From the NCBI RefSeq assembly GCF_900187615.1, contig NZ_FYDO01000013.1, positions 1-64,000 of the forward strand: 64,000 nt of DNA. The letters are read 5' to 3'. This stretch comes from Pseudomonas sp. Irchel s3f7 (GTDB taxonomy: Bacteria; Pseudomonadota; Gammaproteobacteria; Pseudomonadales; Pseudomonadaceae). Below are positions 62,615 through 64,000 of the stretch, piece by piece. Positions within the stretch are counted from its first letter, which is position 1, and each line of letters starts with the position of its first letter. The translations under genes were made by a program, and so were the position numbers. The notes under the pieces are model-generated. The model worked only from the letters and a program-made list of their open reading frames with translations. It ran no database searches and had not been told where the DNA came from.

Positions 62615-62711
62615 TTGTGCAAGTTACTGTTTTCTGGATGGAACTTAACTTTTTTTCGCCGGTCTTTTACTTATTCCCGAAGGCTGTTTTCATTTGAAAA
62701 CGGCCTTTTTT
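62615..62711 (+). ncRNA. candidate small RNA ending in an orphan terminator
   Basis: No plus-strand gene lies upstream of the terminator at 62682-62711 for about 650 bases, past a bidirectional terminator, so the terminator must serve a short transcript. The stretch between the TATACA-like box (62608) and the terminator is about 100 bases and includes two close GGA triplets (ctggatggaac). Length and start are guesses. Confidence 0.3.
62682..62711 (+). terminator. orphan intrinsic terminator
   Basis: ggctgttttc (62682-62691) pairs with gaaaacggcc (62696-62705, one G-T pair), followed by six T residues on the plus strand. Confidence 0.75.
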
Positions 62712-62752
62712 GTGGGCGATTGAAATGTTTTTGCGTGGCCCATCAAGAATTT

Positions 62753-62809
62753 AAAAGATCGCAGCCTTTGGCAGCTCCTACAGGGATTGCCGAAGGCTGC
62801 GATTTTTTG
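62753..62809. repeat. REP doublet, family C
   Basis: aaaagatcgcagcctttggc and the inverted gccgaaggctgcgatttttt; it may also terminate the minus-strand oxidoreductase gene. Confidence 0.75.
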
Positions 62810-62817
62810 ATTTTGCG

Positions 62818-64000
62818 TTACGCCGACCGGGCCATAATCAACCCCGAGTCACTCGCCGCCTCCAGGCGGATCGCCACGAACTTCGACGTCGGTGTATGGC
62901 TACCATCACCGATGCTTTCCAGTGGCACCAACGGGTTCACTTCCGGATAGTACGCCGCCGCTTGCCCGGCCGGGATGTCGAATGCCAGCAGCGTGAAGCC
63001 TTTCACCCGGCGCTCGACGCCATCGTCCCAGATCGAAACGATGTCGGCCTTCTGACCAGGCTTGAAGCCCAGGCGGATGATGTCGGCTTCGTTGACGAAC
63101 AATACATCGCGTTGTCCCTTCACGCCGCGATATCGGTCATTAAGGCCATAGATCGTGGTGTTGTACTGATCGTGGGAACGCATCGATTGCATGATCAGGT
63201 CCGGCAGCACGCCGGTGGCGCGGGTGCGCTCGTGGACCAGATCCTTGGGCAACCTGTTGGGTTTGAAAGTGGCCCGGCCCGACGCGGTGTTCCATTTGCG
63301 CGCACCGGCGCTGTTGCCGAGGTAGAAACCGCCCGGGTGCTTGATCTTCTCGTTGAAGTCTTTGAAGTTGGGGAGGGTGTCGGCGATCAGGTCGCGGATG
63401 CGGCCGTAGTCGGCCACCAGCCAGTTCCAGTCCACCGGATGGCTGCCCAGCGTCGCAGCAGCGATCCCGGCGAGGATCGCCGGCTCCGAGCGCATCTGGT
63501 TCGACAGCGGCTGCAACTGGCCGTTGGAGGCGTGGACCATGCTGAAGGAGTCTTCGACGGTCACCGCTTGCGGGCCTTCGAACTGGATATCGATGTCAGT
63601 CCGGCCCAGGCACGGCAGGATCAGCGCGTCTTTGCCGTGGGTCAGGTGGCTGCGGTTGAGCTTGGTGCTGATCTGCACGGTCAGGTCGCAGTTTTGCAGC
63701 GCCTGGAAGGTCCGTGGGCTGTCCGGGGTGGCTTGGGCAAAGTTGCCGCCCAGGCCGATGAAGACTTTTGCCCGGCCTTCGGCCATGGCGTGAATGGCCT
63801 CGACCACGTTGTGACCGTGGGCGCGCGGTACCTTGAACTGGAAGCGATGCTCCAGCGCGTCGAGAAACGCCGCTGGCGGGCGCTCATTGATGCCCATGGT
63901 CCGGTCGCCCTGCACGTTGCTGTGGCCTCGCACCGGACACAGGCCGGCACCCGGTCGGCCGATGTTGCCGCGCAGCAGCATCAGGTTGGCGATTTCCTGA
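62818..64000 (-). CDS. FdhF/YdeP-family molybdopterin oxidoreductase (partial, 5' end beyond window)
   Basis: C-terminal 394 residues of a molybdopterin-dependent oxidoreductase; the frame is open to the window edge, so the start lies outside. Pterin-binding segments are visible: MLLRGNIGRPGAGLCPVRGH, FIGLGGNFAQATPDSPRTFQ, and the C-terminal molydopterin-dinucleotide domain (RGVKGQRDVLFVNEADIIRL, KADIVSIWDDGVERRVKGFT, AAYYPEVNPLVPL). The pattern fits the FdhF/YdeP family rather than classical formate dehydrogenase. The physiological substrate is not known. Confidence 0.85.
   Translation of the reverse strand, partial: QEIANLMLLRGNIGRPGAGLCPVRGHSNVQGDRTMGINERPPAAFLDALEHRFQFKVPRAHGHNVVEAIHAMAEGRAKVFIGLGGNFAQATPDSPRTFQALQNCDLTVQISTKLNRSHLTHGKDALILPCLGRTDIDIQFEGPQAVTVEDSFSMVHASNGQLQPLSNQMRSEPAILAGIAAATLGSHPVDWNWLVADYGRIRDLIADTLPNFKDFNEKIKHPGGFYLGNSAGARKWNTASGRATFKPNRLPKDLVHERTRATGVLPDLIMQSMRSHDQYNTTIYGLNDRYRGVKGQRDVLFVNEADIIRLGFKPGQKADIVSIWDDGVERRVKGFTLLAFDIPAGQAAAYYPEVNPLVPLESIGDGSHTPTSKFVAIRLEAASDSGLIMARSA

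Noticed and set aside
1..64000. CRISPR arrays, prophage, tRNA or rRNA genes
   Set aside because: The dispersed repeats are REP palindromes with irregular spacing; no phage structural genes or tRNA cloverleaf were recognised.

Overview
The window reads as chromosomal DNA of a Pseudomonas of the fluorescens group. Evidence: high GC with strong third-position bias (hence long antisense shadow ORFs), many Pseudomonas-type REP palindromes, and a housekeeping set in Pseudomonas form (ompR-envZ, rimK, hslR-hslO, pckA, gshA with a TTG start, tex). No rRNA, tRNA, prophage or CRISPR array was seen.

From about 0.4 to 41 kb the window is dominated by scavenging of sulfur from organic compounds. In order: an AtsR-like sulfonate/sulfate-ester binding protein, a LysR regulator, the alkylsulfatase AtsK, a TonB-dependent receptor with its own TonB-ExbB-ExbD, a small alpha/beta hydrolase, an unusual sigma-54 activator, and an orphan MetQ (0.4-11.2 kb); then metQ-metN-metI (20.9-23.5 kb); two SfnB-type oxidoreductases with an FMNH2-dependent monooxygenase (23.6-27.4 kb); a cystine ABC transporter with D-cysteine desulfhydrase and an EpsC-type serine acetyltransferase (29.0-33.7 kb); and tauABC-tauD (37.2-40.8 kb). 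Together these would take up sulfate esters, sulfonates, methionine and cystine, release sulfite, sulfate or sulfide, and rebuild cysteine. gshA (glutathione) follows directly.

Inserted among them are an orphan Rhs tip protein and a predicted AAA ATPase (11.6-14.0 kb), a TriABC-like RND pump with two lipoprotein adaptors (14.2-19.4 kb), a methyltransferase and a decayed IS110-type element with a structured non-coding part (19.5-20.7 kb), a BCCT choline transporter behind a BetI-type operator (34.0-36.1 kb), and a hicAB pair whose toxin carries an internal deletion (36.6-37.2 kb).

From 42.9 to 53.2 kb lie core genes: thioesterase, tex, ompR-envZ, rimK with its retropepsin-like partner, hslR, hslO, pckA. 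From 53.3 to 57.9 kb is an accessory island: a DUF1493-like protein, a compact S-type pyocin-domain toxin ending in a colicin E3-type 16S rRNase domain with an overlapping downstream candidate immunity gene, a NadS-like antitoxin broken by a nonsense codon, two DUF6124-like paralogs and a lipoprotein subtilase. The right end holds a RecQ-family helicase, a 3-hydroxyacyl-CoA dehydrogenase, a thioesterase, a glycine-zipper protein, a possible small RNA and the 3' part of an FdhF/YdeP-type molybdopterin oxidoreductase cut by the window edge.

The most interesting points are the E3-type toxin with a non-cloacin-type immunity candidate, the sigma-54 activator with a GSFSGS loop and no evident DNA-binding domain, the orphan Rhs tip, two freshly broken toxin-antitoxin genes, the IS110-derived structured segment, and recurrent GGAATAAG/CTTATTCC sites upstream of the sulfur genes.
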